Assembly: GCA_047518005.1 (NCBI GenBank)
Contig: JAKZRT010000050.1
Span: forward strand, 1 to 40,957
Direction: 5' to 3'
From: JAKZRT01 sp047518005
GTDB lineage: Bacteria; Pseudomonadota; Alphaproteobacteria; Rhodobacterales; Rhodobacteraceae
DNA length: 40,957 nt
The position numbers and the translations under genes are program-made. Numbering within the stretch: the first letter of the stretch is position 1; the number at the start of each line of letters is the position of its first letter. The notes beneath the pieces are model-generated. The model was not told the origin of the DNA. It saw only the letters and a list, made by a program, of their open reading frames with translations, and searched no databases. Shown here piece by piece: positions 24,443 through 32,666 of this stretch.

Positions 24443-26245
24443 TCAGGCGTTGTCTTTTTCCGCCAGGTCCAGCCAGTCTTGCTCGGCCTTGCCAAGCGCG
24501 GCCGTCCGTTCGGCCAGCGCCGCGCTGGCCCTGGCGAATTTCGCCGGTTCCCGGCCAAAGAGATCGGGCGCGGCGAGATAGGCTTCAAGCTTGGATACGT
24601 CGGCTTGCAGACGGTCAATCTCGCCCGGCAAAGCCGCGAGCCGGTGGCGTTGGGTGAAAGTCAGACCGTTCGACTTGGCGGGTCTATTGCCCGACGCCTG
24701 CACACCGGACTTTTTCGGTTTCTTTTCCACGGCTTGCCCGATCTGGGTCGCGCGATATTCAGCCCACCCGCCGGCATGCGCCGTGACCCTGCCGCGGCCT
24801 TCGAAGACCAGGGTCACGCCCGCCACCCGATCCAGAAAATCGCGATCGTGGCTGACGATCAGCACGGTGCCGGGAAAATTGCCCAAAAGCTCTTGCAGCA
24901 AGTCCAGCGTCTCGACATCGAGGTCATTGGTCGGCTCGTCCAGCACCAGAAGGTTGGCATCGCGCGCCATGATCCGGGCCAGCAGAAGCCGCGCCTTTTC
25001 GCCGCCCGTGAGGCTGCGCACGCGCGCCCGCGCCTGCGCGTCGTCAAAAAGAAAGTCGTTCAGATAGCCAACCACATGGCGCGCGATACCGCGCACCATG
25101 ACCTGGTCCGACCGGCCCTGCACGCTCATCTCGGGGTCCTGGGTCAGCGCCTCCCACAACGTGGCGTCGGGGTTCAGACTGTCCCGGTTCTGGTCAAACA
25201 CCGCCGTGCGCAGATTGGTGCCGTGCCGGACCGAGCCGCTGTCAGGGGCCTGCGACCCGATCAGAACGTTCAAGAGGGTGGTCTTGCCCACCCCGTTTGG
25301 CCCGACCAGAGCGATCCGGTCGCCGCGCATGATCCGATACGAAAAATCGCGCAGGATCGTGCGGTCATCGTGGGCCACCGAGACACCGTTGGCCTCGATC
25401 ACCATGCGCCCGCTTTTGCTGCCGCTGTCCAAAGCCATGGCGGCGGTACCCTGACGCCGGATCGCCGCCGCGCGCTCGGCGCGCATGGCCTGCAGCGCGC
25501 GCAGCCGGCCCTGATTGCGTTTGCGGCGCGCGCTAATGCCCTCGACGGCCCATTTGCCCTCGGCCCTGATCTTGCGGTTCAGCTTGTGCGTCGCCTGGTC
25601 TTGTTCGGCCCAGACGCGGTCGCGCCAGGTTTCGAACCGATCAAAAGGTTGATCGGATTTTCGCAGGTTTCCCCTGTCAAGCCAAAGCGTTGTCGGGCAA
25701 AGTTCGCGCAAAATCGCGCGATCATGCGAGATGATGATGAGCCCCGCACGCGCGGCCTTCAGGCGCGCCTCGAGCCAGGTGATCGCCGCGATGTCCAGGT
25801 GGTTGGTGGGCTCGTCCAACAGCATCAGGTCGGGGGCTTGCGCCAGCACCCGCGCCAGCGCCGCGCGGCGCCTCTCGCCACCAGAGGCGGTGGCGGCGGG
25901 CGCGTCGGCGTCAAACCCCAGGCCCTCGGCCGCCGCCTCAAGCAGATATTCCTGGTCGCTGCCGAAGCCTTGAAGCACAAAATCCCGAAGCGTGGAAAAC
26001 CGCTTGAAATCTGGGTCTTGCTCCATGTAGTTCACGCTGATTCCGGCCGGTACGCTGCGCTGTCCGGCGTCAGCCTCGACCAGACCGGCCATCAGCCGCA
26101 TCAGGGTCGACTTGCCCGACCCGTTTCGACCCACCAGGGCGATGCGTTCGCCGGGCTGCACAACCAGATCGACGCCGTCCAAAAGCGGATCGCCGCCGAA
26201 CCCGATCGTGACCTCGGAAAGTTGCAAGAGCGGAGTGCGCGCCAT
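24443..26245 (-). CDS. ABC-F family ATPase (Uup-like)
   Basis: A 600-residue protein with two ABC domains and no membrane segments, as in ABC-F ribosome-associated ATPases. Domain 1 has Walker A GRNGSGKS (39-46), signature ASGGERRRAAL and Walker B LMLLDEPTNHLD. Domain 2 has GPNGVGKTT, LTGGEKARLLL and LLVLDEPTNDLD. The inter-domain linker is charged (KLNRKIRAEGKWAVEG...RRKRNQGR). A C-terminal extension of about 80 residues (LPGEIDRLQADVSKLEAYL, then LAERTAALGKAEQDWLDL) looks like the Uup coiled coil. No upstream ribosome site stands out. Confidence 0.93.
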   Translation of the reverse strand: MARTPLLQLSEVTIGFGGDPLLDGVDLVVQPGERIALVGRNGSGKSTLMRLMAGLVEADAGQRSVPAGISVNYMEQDPDFKRFSTLRDFVLQGFGSDQEYLLEAAAEGLGFDADAPAATASGGERRRAALARVLAQAPDLMLLDEPTNHLDIAAITWLEARLKAARAGLIIISHDRAILRELCPTTLWLDRGNLRKSDQPFDRFETWRDRVWAEQDQATHKLNRKIRAEGKWAVEGISARRKRNQGRLRALQAMRAERAAAIRRQGTAAMALDSGSKSGRMVIEANGVSVAHDDRTILRDFSYRIMRGDRIALVGPNGVGKTTLLNVLIGSQAPDSGSVRHGTNLRTAVFDQNRDSLNPDATLWEALTQDPEMSVQGRSDQVMVRGIARHVVGYLNDFLFDDAQARARVRSLTGGEKARLLLARIMARDANLLVLDEPTNDLDVETLDLLQELLGNFPGTVLIVSHDRDFLDRVAGVTLVFEGRGRVTAHAGGWAEYRATQIGQAVEKKPKKSGVQASGNRPAKSNGLTFTQRHRLAALPGEIDRLQADVSKLEAYLAAPDLFGREPAKFARASAALAERTAALGKAEQDWLDLAEKDNA

Positions 26246-26289
26246 AGGCGCGGGCTAGTCGGACGCCAAGCGACCGTCAAGGGGTCTGG

Positions 26290-27057
26290 TCAGGCGGCGC
26301 TGCCCGCAAGCAGGGCGCGCAGGCTGCGCAGGCGCGCCGCGGGTATCTGGTCAATTTCAAGCCCGGTAAAGACGTGCAGCGTGTCAAGATCATCATCGAC
26401 CACCGCGTGGTCACCGACCCAGCCGCCCATGGCCAGATAGCCGCGCAGCAGCGGCGGCAGACCGGCACGGGGGTCGGACATCGGGTCGCGGCTGCACGCG
26501 CGCAGCGAAATGGTGCCGCCCGCCAGCGCCGCGGGACGCCAGCGGTCGGGGGCCGCATGATTTCGCGCAAGCCAGGCCAGGGAAGTGTCGTGCGCGCCGG
26601 GCCGGGCCCCGTCAAAAGACGCGCAGCCAATCAGCATCCGCGCGCCGGTCCGGGTCACAAGACCGACAAGCGCCGCCCAAAGCAGCCGAAGAATGTCCGG
26701 ATCACCCCGAAAGCACGGGTCGACACAAACCCGACCAACTTCGAGCAACGGCGCCGGGAAAGATGCCAACCGCGAAAGGTCGTAGAACTGCGCCGCATAG
26801 CTGCCTGCGACATCTTCGGCCCGGGTGATGATCAGGACCCGACAGCCGGCGATCACCCGTTCGTCTGAGGTCTGCACGGTGATATGACGGCATATTCGGT
26901 CAAACCGGTCCGCGTCATCCCCCAACCCGCGGCGAAACACCCGCGAGCGCAGCGCCATCAGCGCGCTCAACTGGACCCTGGACCGTGCCGCGGCGCAATG
27001 ATAGCGGCGGGCGGGCGAAAGTGTCATTTGTGGCAAGGCGTGCTTGGCGAGCGTCAT
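26290..27057 (-). CDS. OlsB-like GNAT acyltransferase (ornithine-lipid type)
   Basis: A 255-residue GNAT-fold protein resembling OlsB, which puts a 3-hydroxyacyl chain on ornithine. Segments: YHCAAARSRVQLSALMALRSRVFR, a DRFDRICRHITVQ region, LLEVGRVCVDPCFRGDPDILRLLWAAL (acyl-carrier binding part), and MLIGCASFDG. The OlsA-type O-acyltransferase that often adjoins olsB is not in the window, so the exact product is uncertain. The ATG at 27057 was chosen on family start; an ATG at 27027 is possible. It is divergent from msrB, 67 bp away. Confidence 0.8.
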   Translation of the reverse strand: MTLAKHALPQMTLSPARRYHCAAARSRVQLSALMALRSRVFRRGLGDDADRFDRICRHITVQTSDERVIAGCRVLIITRAEDVAGSYAAQFYDLSRLASFPAPLLEVGRVCVDPCFRGDPDILRLLWAALVGLVTRTGARMLIGCASFDGARPGAHDTSLAWLARNHAAPDRWRPAALAGGTISLRACSRDPMSDPRAGLPPLLRGYLAMGGWVGDHAVVDDDLDTLHVFTGLEIDQIPAARLRSLRALLAGSAA

Positions 27058-27124
27058 GTCGCGCCCTACATAGTCCGGGGCGGGGCCGCGGCCAAGCCGC
27101 ACCAACTGACAACCGAGGGGACCC

Positions 27125-27520
27125 ATGGACAAGATTGTGAAATCTGACGGTGACTGGCGCACTGAACTTGACGATCTGACCTATAATGTCACGCGCCAAC
27201 ACGGCACCGAACGGGCGTTTACACATGACAATTTTCCAAAAGCGCCGGGAATGTTTCGCTGTGTGTGCTGTGGCGAGGCGTTGTTTGATCAGGCCAGCAA
27301 GTTTGAAAGCGGCTCGGGATGGCCGTCGTTTTACCAGCCGGTGGAGGGCGAGACCGTCGGCGAAAGCGCTGACAACAGTTTGCTGATGCGCCGGACCGAG
27401 GTGCATTGCAACGCTTGCGCGGCGCATCTGGGTCACGTCTTTCCCGACGGGCCGGAACCCACGGGGCTGCGCTATTGCATCAACGGCGTCGCTTTGAAGT
27501 TCGATCCCAAGAACGACTGA
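27125..27520 (+). CDS. msrB: Peptide-methionine (R)-S-oxide reductase
   Basis: MsrB reduces the R-epimer of methionine sulfoxide in proteins. The 131-residue protein has the zinc cysteines C46/C49 (CVCC) and C95/C98 (CNAC), the FESGSGWPSFYQP block at 60-72, HLGHVFPDGP, and the catalytic C118 in RYCINGVALKF. No selenocysteine is needed. A GAGGGG ribosome site precedes the ATG. The gene stands alone between the divergent OlsB-like gene and the convergent bamE. Confidence 0.96.
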   Translation: MDKIVKSDGDWRTELDDLTYNVTRQHGTERAFTHDNFPKAPGMFRCVCCGEALFDQASKFESGSGWPSFYQPVEGETVGESADNSLLMRRTEVHCNACAAHLGHVFPDGPEPTGLRYCINGVALKFDPKND

Positions 27521-27571
27521 GACCCGCCGAGCGCGCGCGTCGCAGCCTTTTGCCCATCATCCTTCCACAAA

Positions 27572-27634
27572 TACTCCGGGGAGCGCGAGGGGCAGCGCCC
27601 CTCGCCTGGGGCGACGCGCGCCAGCGCGGCGCAA
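27572..27634 (+). repeat. Dispersed GC-rich palindromic repeat, copy 2, with strong hairpin
   Basis: It matches 145-207 in the order of its conserved words. Inside, GCGAGGGGC (27585-27593) pairs perfectly with GCCCCTCGC (27597-27605) over a 3-nt loop. It lies 50 bp after msrB, in the convergent gap with bamE, and could act as a bidirectional terminator, although no T run follows. Confidence 0.55.
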
Positions 27635-27698
27635 AACCGGCCATTCGATAACCCGCCAAAAGCCCGGTGCTTCAGTCCAAACGCCTGGGGTCCGGACC

Positions 27699-28172
27699 CT
27701 AGCCATCGCCCAATATCTGGCCGGCGTCGATGCGCCCGAGGTTGCCCAGGAGCTGGCGCAGGAACGACACGCCTTTGGTCTGATCATCGGTCACCCGGCG
27801 GCTGAGGGTTATCACGCGCCCATCCGCCAGCGTGAAGCGTTCGATGTTGCGGACCGTGCCGTCGGGCGAGAAACTGATTGCAACAAGCTGGCGGTCGGTG
27901 GTTTGAGGTGCCCGGTAGGCGACCGTTTTCTGGCGCGCCGACAGATAATACCACGCATCGCCCTCGATCATGCCCTCGGCTGCGGGAAATCCGATCAATT
28001 CCTCGACGCGGTCGCGGCCATCCACACCAACAACGATCTCGGCCAGTTCGCCGTCCGACGGCGCATAGCCGAAATGTCGAATCAACGGCGTGCAGGCAAC
28101 CAGCGCGACCGCGAGCAGCGCAAAAAACGCCGACCTGCGCAGACCTTGGTGCCCGGGTTTCGCCTGCCTCAT
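27699..28172 (-). CDS. bamE: Outer membrane protein assembly factor BamE
   Basis: A 157-residue lipoprotein of the BamE/SmpA family, part of the BAM complex that folds outer-membrane beta-barrels. The signal peptide ends in a lipobox, AVALVAC, with C27 as the lipidated residue. The domain reads GVDGRDRVEELIGFPAAEG, DAWYYLSARQKTVAYRAP, and LVAISFSPDGTVRNIERFTL. The ATG at 28172 is preceded by GAGGTAAAA. It is divergent from yceD. Confidence 0.92.
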   Translation of the reverse strand: MRQAKPGHQGLRRSAFFALLAVALVACTPLIRHFGYAPSDGELAEIVVGVDGRDRVEELIGFPAAEGMIEGDAWYYLSARQKTVAYRAPQTTDRQLVAISFSPDGTVRNIERFTLADGRVITLSRRVTDDQTKGVSFLRQLLGNLGRIDAGQILGDG

Positions 28173-28257
28173 TTTACCTCACCCCTTGCCCAGTGGCCGC
28201 TTGCTCCGGTATTGCGGCATATCGAAGGTTTGGTATCGGATCAACAGCGGTAAAATC

Positions 28258-28806
28258 ATGCCCCACGCCCCGACCATCGCCCCGGCCCTGCGGGTCAAAG
28301 ATCTGGACCCCGGCAAATCGACGCTTTTCGAGGTCGTACCAGACCCCGAGGCGCGCGCGGCACTTTGCCGGGAACTGGGGCTTTTGGGTCTGCAAAAATT
28401 GCGCTTCAAAGGCCAGCTCGATCTCGATCAGACCGGTGACTGGCGGCTTAGGGCCGGCTTGGGGGCTACGGTCACCCAAGCCTGCACCATCACGCTTGCC
28501 CCCGTTAAGACCCGCATCGAAGAGGTGGTCGAGCGGCGTTTTATTTCCGATTTTCCGGCCCCCGAGGAGACCGAGACCGAGATGGACAGCGACGATACGA
28601 TCGAGGCGCTTGGCGAGCGAATTGACCTCGGCGCCATCCTGACCGAGGCGCTGGCGCTGGCGCTGCCGCCTTGGCCGCGCGGCGATGGTGCCGAATTGGG
28701 CGCGGTGAGCGTCACGGCCCCCGGTGTTGATCCATTGAGCGAAAGCGCCATGCTCCCCTTTGCAGGGCTTGGCAATTTGCGCGACAAATTGGCCGGAAAG
28801 CGGTGA
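28258..28806 (+). CDS. yceD: YceD/DUF177 family protein
   Basis: A 182-residue acidic protein of the DUF177 family, which sits upstream of rpmF in most bacteria and affects 23S rRNA accumulation. Signatures: LRFKGQLDLDQTGDWRLRAGLGATVTQACTIT, RRFISDFPAPEE, and the acidic ERIDLGAILTEALALALPPWPR. The C-terminus LPFAGLGNLRDKLAGKR is typical. The frame is open further 5', but the ATG at 28258 gives normal length. The 169-bp gap to rpmF leaves room for a separate promoter. Confidence 0.9.
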   Translation: MPHAPTIAPALRVKDLDPGKSTLFEVVPDPEARAALCRELGLLGLQKLRFKGQLDLDQTGDWRLRAGLGATVTQACTITLAPVKTRIEEVVERRFISDFPAPEETETEMDSDDTIEALGERIDLGAILTEALALALPPWPRGDGAELGAVSVTAPGVDPLSESAMLPFAGLGNLRDKLAGKR

Positions 28807-28837
28807 AAAAAGACCTGGCGAAAGGCGCAGAAAAGAC

Positions 28838-28865
28838 TTGCGCGCCGGGCAAATCCGGTTATTTT
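28838..28865 (+). promoter_or_regulatory. Candidate rpmF promoter
   Basis: TTGCGC at 28838-28843 and TATTTT at 28860-28865 are spaced by 16 bp in the 169-bp yceD-rpmF gap. Ribosomal protein genes often have their own promoter here. The match is moderate and nothing else marks it. Confidence 0.3.
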
Positions 28866-28975
28866 CCCGGCCTCGTTTACATCGTGACGCTGCGGTGCGC
28901 CTGCAGGCGCGAAAAACCGTCGGGTCGCGCGAAATCCCAAGGGGTGCGCCCCGTCAGAAAACCCGAGGTTGTGAC

Positions 28976-29182
28976 ATGGCTGTCCCTCAGAATAAAATCT
29001 CCAAATCGCGCCGCAATCAGCGGCGCAGCCACGACGCACTGGTCGCCGGAAACCCGGCAGAATGCCCCAATTGCGGCGAACTGCGCCGCCCGCACCACGT
29101 GTGTGCGGCCTGCGGGCATTACGACGCCCGCGAGGTTTTTGCCGCCGCTGACGACGTCGACCTGGACGACGACGCGGCATAA
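28976..29182 (+). CDS. rpmF: 50S ribosomal protein L32
   Basis: The 68-residue protein begins MAVPQNKISKSRRNQRRSHD and has the zinc ribbon C30/C33 and C43/C46 (CPNCGE...CAACGHYDAREV), so it is the C+ zinc-binding form of L32. The C-terminal acidic tail is somewhat long. GAGG precedes the ATG. It is followed 21 bp later by plsX, the conserved order. Confidence 0.98.
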   Translation: MAVPQNKISKSRRNQRRSHDALVAGNPAECPNCGELRRPHHVCAACGHYDAREVFAAADDVDLDDDAA

Positions 29183-29203
29183 GCGCCCCCGGCGGCGCCC
29201 GAT

Positions 29204-30307
29204 ATGACGGCGAGCCAATCTCAGCGCGCGGCCTCGCCACCGCGCACGGTGATCTCGATCGACGCCATGGGCGGCGACCGGGGCGCGTTTGCCGTGGTGG
29301 CGGGCATGGCCAGATCGGCATCGATCAATCCCGACGTGGCTTTTGTGCTGCACGGACCCCGGGCCGAGCTTGAGCGGCTGGTGCGCCGCCGCAAGGTTCT
29401 GGCCGGCCGGGTCGAAGTGCGCGATGCCGCCGGTGTGGTGACCATGGACCAAAAGCCGAGCCATGTGATGCGCCATGGCAAAGGCACGTCGATGTGGTCA
29501 ACGATCGAGGCGGTGCGCGACGGCGACGCCTCGGTCGCGGTCAGTTGCGGCAACACCGGCGCGCTGATGGCGGTGGCGATGGTGCGGCTGCGCAAGCTGC
29601 CGGGCGTCAACCGGCCGGCAATTGCCTGTCTCTGGCCGTCGCGAAATGCCGGTGGCTTCAACATCATGCTGGACGTGGGCGCTGACATAAAGGCCGATGG
29701 CGCGGATCTGCTGCAATACGCCTTTATGGGTGCCTCGTATGCGCGCAACGGGCTGGGCATCGAGAACCCGCGGGTCGGCATATTGAACGTCGGCACCGAG
29801 GAACACAAAGGCCGCGCCGAGAGCAAGATCGCCTACGACATGCTGTCGGAGACCGCCGACAGCCACAACTTTGCATTTGTGGGGTACGTTGAGGGCGGCG
29901 ATATTCCGTCGAACAAGGTCGATGTGATCGTCACCGACGGCTTTACCGGCAACGTGGCCCTGAAAACCGGTGAAGGCACCGCCTCGCTGATCCGCGAGTT
30001 TCTGCGCGAGGCGTTCAAATACACGCCGCTGTCGCGACTGGGCGGTTTTTTCGCGCTGACCTCGCTGCGCCGACTGGCCAAGCGCATTGACCCGCGCAGC
30101 GTCAATGGCGGGGTCTTTCTGGGCCTGAACGGGACGGTGGTGAAAAGCCACGGCTCGGCTGACGCCACGGGGGTTTCAGCGGCGATCAAACTGGCCGTCA
30201 AACTGGCCGAATCGGGCTTTGCCGAACGGCTGGCGGCAAGGGTTGCATCCCTGCCCAGCGCCCCCCAAGATGCCGCCCAAGAGGCTGCGATCGGTGAGAG
30301 CCAATGA
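29204..30307 (+). CDS. plsX: Phosphate acyltransferase PlsX
   Basis: PlsX makes acyl-phosphate from acyl-ACP, the first step of phospholipid synthesis with PlsY. The 367-residue protein shows SIDAMGGDRGAFAVV, KGTSMWSTIEAVRDGDASVAVSCGNTGALMAVAM, GVNRPAIACLWP, VTDGFTGNVALKTGEG, and GVFLGLNGTVVKSHGSADA. It reads straight into fabH with an ATGA overlap. Its first residues precede the family core by about ten; a later start is unlikely to matter. Confidence 0.97.
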   Translation: MTASQSQRAASPPRTVISIDAMGGDRGAFAVVAGMARSASINPDVAFVLHGPRAELERLVRRRKVLAGRVEVRDAAGVVTMDQKPSHVMRHGKGTSMWSTIEAVRDGDASVAVSCGNTGALMAVAMVRLRKLPGVNRPAIACLWPSRNAGGFNIMLDVGADIKADGADLLQYAFMGASYARNGLGIENPRVGILNVGTEEHKGRAESKIAYDMLSETADSHNFAFVGYVEGGDIPSNKVDVIVTDGFTGNVALKTGEGTASLIREFLREAFKYTPLSRLGGFFALTSLRRLAKRIDPRSVNGGVFLGLNGTVVKSHGSADATGVSAAIKLAVKLAESGFAERLAARVASLPSAPQDAAQEAAIGESQ

Positions 30308-31278
30308 CAACCAGATCCGTGGTTTGCGGCGTGGGTCACTATCTGCCCGAGCGGGTGGTCGAGAACGCGTATTTCGAAGACATGCTGGACACGAGCGACG
30401 ACTGGATCCGATCCCGGTCGGGTATCGAACGGCGGCATTTCGCGGCCGATGGCGAAACCACGTCGGCGATGGCCGCAAACGCCGCCCGCGCGGCGCTGGC
30501 CGATGCCGACATCGGCGCGCCGGACATCGACGCGATCATCCTGGCAACCTCGACCGCCGATCTGACTTTTCCGTCGGCGGCGACCATGGTTCAGGCCGAC
30601 CTGGGAATGGAAAGCGGTTTTGCCTATGACATCCAGGCGGTCTGCGCGGGCTTTGTCTTTGCGATGGCCAACGCCAACGCGCTGATCGTGTCGGGCCAGG
30701 CCAACCGGGTGATGGTGATCGGGGCCGAGACCTTCAGCCACCTGATGGACTGGACCGACCGGGGCACCTGCGTTTTGTTCGGCGACGGCGCCGGGGCGGT
30801 GATCCTTGAGAGTGCCACGGGCACGGGCACAACCGCGGACCGTGGAATTCTGTCGACCGATCTGAATTCGGACGGGCGGCACCGGGATATTCTCTATGTG
30901 GACGGCGGCGTGGGACGCGGCCAGACCACCGGTCATTTGCGCATGGAAGGGCGCGAGGTGTTTCGTCACGCGGTCGAAAAACTGGCGGCAACCGCGCACA
31001 AAGCTCTGGATAACGCGGCGCTGAGCAAAGATGATGTCGACTGGATCGTGCCCCATCAGGCCAACCTACGCATCATCAAGGCGACGGCCGCAAAGATGGA
31101 AATTCCCATGGACCGCGTCGTGGTGACCGTCGCCGATCACGGCAATACCTCGGCGGCATCGATTCCCCTTGCCCTGTCGGTCGGCGCGGCGCGCGGCCAG
31201 ATAAAACCCGGCGATTTGCTGGTAACCGAGGCCATTGGCGGCGGTTTGGCCTGGGGATCGGTGGTTTTACGCTGGTAG
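30304..31278 (+). CDS. fabH: 3-oxoacyl-[acyl-carrier-protein] synthase III
   Basis: FabH condenses acetyl-CoA with malonyl-ACP to start fatty acid synthesis. The 324-residue protein has the triad C114 (DIQAVCAGF), H251 (VPHQANLRI) and N281 (DHGNTSAAS), plus DDWIRSRSGIERRHFA at the N-terminus. Length is normal. It is translationally coupled to plsX. A perfect palindrome GCCAATTGGC lies at 31291-31300 after the stop, without a T run. Confidence 0.97.
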   Translation: MTTRSVVCGVGHYLPERVVENAYFEDMLDTSDDWIRSRSGIERRHFAADGETTSAMAANAARAALADADIGAPDIDAIILATSTADLTFPSAATMVQADLGMESGFAYDIQAVCAGFVFAMANANALIVSGQANRVMVIGAETFSHLMDWTDRGTCVLFGDGAGAVILESATGTGTTADRGILSTDLNSDGRHRDILYVDGGVGRGQTTGHLRMEGREVFRHAVEKLAATAHKALDNAALSKDDVDWIVPHQANLRIIKATAAKMEIPMDRVVVTVADHGNTSAASIPLALSVGAARGQIKPGDLLVTEAIGGGLAWGSVVLRW

Positions 31279-31312
31279 GCGCATTTTAAGGCCAATTGGC
31301 AAGGCCTTGATA

Positions 31313-31342
31313 TTGACTCGGAAATTCAATCCTTTCTATGGT
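31313..31342 (+). promoter_or_regulatory. Candidate ihfA promoter
   Basis: TTGACT at 31313-31318 and TATGGT at 31337-31342, spacer 18 bp, lie 28 bp before the ihfA ATG. The region is AT-rich compared with its surroundings. A good sigma-70-like match, though not tested. Confidence 0.5.
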
Positions 31343-31369
31343 CGTCCAAATCATTGACGGGGGAACGAG

Positions 31370-31672
31370 ATGAGCGACAAGACTTTGACACGTATGGATT
31401 TGAGCGAAGCGGTCTTTCGCGAGGTCGGTTTGTCGCGAAATGACAGCGCCGATTTGGTCGAGCGGGTGCTGGGCCTGATGTCGGATGCGCTGGTGACCGG
31501 ACAATCTGTCAAAATATCGTCGTTTGGTACGTTTTCGGTGCGCCACAAAGCCGCGCGGGACGGGCGCAACCCCAAGACCGGGGAAGAAGTGCCGATCCAC
31601 CCTCGCCGGGTTCTTACATTCCGGCCATCGCATTTGATGCGCCAGCGCATTGCCACGGGGAACCGTGCCTGA
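31370..31672 (+). CDS. ihfA: Integration host factor subunit alpha
   Basis: The 100-residue DNA-bending protein pairs with IHF-beta. It begins KTLTRMDLSEAVFREVGLSR and contains the HU/IHF core VKISSFGTFSVRHKAARDGRNPKTGEEVPI, with the beta-arm sequence GRNPKTGEE that intercalates into the minor groove, and ends VLTFRPSHLMRQRI. The spacing of the arm and the C-terminal helix favour the alpha over the beta chain or HU. It has its own candidate promoter and a GGGGGAACGAG leader. The merR-type gene follows 14 bp later. Confidence 0.95.
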   Translation: MSDKTLTRMDLSEAVFREVGLSRNDSADLVERVLGLMSDALVTGQSVKISSFGTFSVRHKAARDGRNPKTGEEVPIHPRRVLTFRPSHLMRQRIATGNRA

Positions 31673-31686
31673 GAAATCAAGGTGCA

Positions 31687-32454
31687 ATGAACAAATCACC
31701 CGACGCCTTTCGAACGATCAGCGAGGTCGCTGACTGGCTGGACACCCCTGCGCATGTCTTGCGGTTCTGGGAAAGCAAGTTTTTGCAGGTCAAACCGGTC
31801 AAGCGCGCCGGCGGACGGCGGTATTATCGGCCCACGGATATGCAGCTTTTGGGCGGGCTGAAGCGCCTGTTGCACGAAGACGGAATGACGATTCGTGCAG
31901 CCCAGGGACTTTTGCGCGAGAAGGGCGCCAAACACGTCTGCGCGCTGTCCGCGCCGCTGGATTCGGAAATTCAGGCGACGTTGGTCGAGGCGGTGGACGT
32001 TGCGGTCGCCGAGCCCGCCAACAGCGATCACGCGCCATCCGAGGCGGCTCGGACCGGCGTGCCGCCAGCATCCCTTAAGGCGGCGGAGGAAGCCTTCACG
32101 TCAAGCAGGAAAGCCCGCGAAGACGCCCAAGATGTCGAAACCGACCTGCCGTTTTTCCGTCCGCGCGATTCCGTGCCAGCCCCTGGACCGGCGCGCAGTG
32201 CGGATGCGCCGGACGCGGGCGAACATTTTCTGCGCGCCGCACCGACCGCGCTGGATGCCCACAGCGACGGGACAGCCGCCGCCGCGCCCGAAACCATCGC
32301 GGAACCCGAAGACCTGCCGCCGACCGGCCCGGTGCGTACCGATCTCTTGCGCGAGGCGCTGATGGCACCTGGCGGCATCGATCCGTCCACGCTTGTGGCC
32401 CTTCACGCGCGTCTGAATTCCTTGCGCGTTCGCATGGCTGATGGCCTGGGTTAA
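31687..32454 (+). CDS. MerR-family transcriptional regulator with long low-complexity tail
   Basis: A 255-residue protein. Residues about 8-80 form a MerR winged helix (FRTISEVADWLDTPAHVLRFWESKF, GGRRYYRPTDMQLLGGLKRLL, MTIRAAQGLLREKG). The remaining 170 residues are Ala/Pro/Asp/Glu-rich with no metal-binding Cys pair, then end with a short helix (LVALHARLNSLRVRMADG). This matches the MerR-type gene found next to ihfA in alphaproteobacteria; its target is not established. It sits 14 bp after ihfA, so the two are co-transcribed. Confidence 0.9.
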   Translation: MNKSPDAFRTISEVADWLDTPAHVLRFWESKFLQVKPVKRAGGRRYYRPTDMQLLGGLKRLLHEDGMTIRAAQGLLREKGAKHVCALSAPLDSEIQATLVEAVDVAVAEPANSDHAPSEAARTGVPPASLKAAEEAFTSSRKAREDAQDVETDLPFFRPRDSVPAPGPARSADAPDAGEHFLRAAPTALDAHSDGTAAAAPETIAEPEDLPPTGPVRTDLLREALMAPGGIDPSTLVALHARLNSLRVRMADGLG

Positions 32455-32531
32455 CGGCCCCAGACCCAGGTCAATGCCGATGGTCGTTCACGCTTGCCAA
32501 GCCTTGGAAAACTGCTATGGCTACCGCCCGT

Positions 32532-32609
32532 CGGGCTATGGCGCAGCCTGGTTAGCGCGTCCGTCTGGGGGACGGAAGGTCGCAGGTTCGAATCCTGCTA
32601 GCCCGACCA
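32532..32609 (+). tRNA. tRNA-Pro (GGG anticodon)
   Basis: A complete cloverleaf: acceptor CGGGCTA/TAGCCCG, D-arm GCGC/GCGC, anticodon stem TCCGT/ACGGA around loop CTGGGGG (anticodon GGG), T-arm GCAGG-TTCGAAT-CCTGC, discriminator A and encoded CCA at 32607-32609. It reads CCC and CCU proline codons. It lies between the merR-type gene and dcd. Confidence 0.97.
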
Positions 32610-32666
32610 CTTCATCCATTTTATCCCCCCATTTTCCCCAGCCGGGGATCAAACCGCGGTAGGTTC

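Noticed and set aside
24479..26440. 653-codon open frame opposite the ABC-F gene
   Set aside because: It lies antisense to a gene with complete ABC motifs; high GC3 creates long antisense frames. No family-like content was seen.
31291..31300. GCCAATTGGC palindrome after fabH as a terminator
   Set aside because: A palindrome without loop or T run; too little for a terminator call.
32441..32662. 73-codon frame covering tRNA-Pro
   Set aside because: It runs through a complete tRNA gene and has no support.
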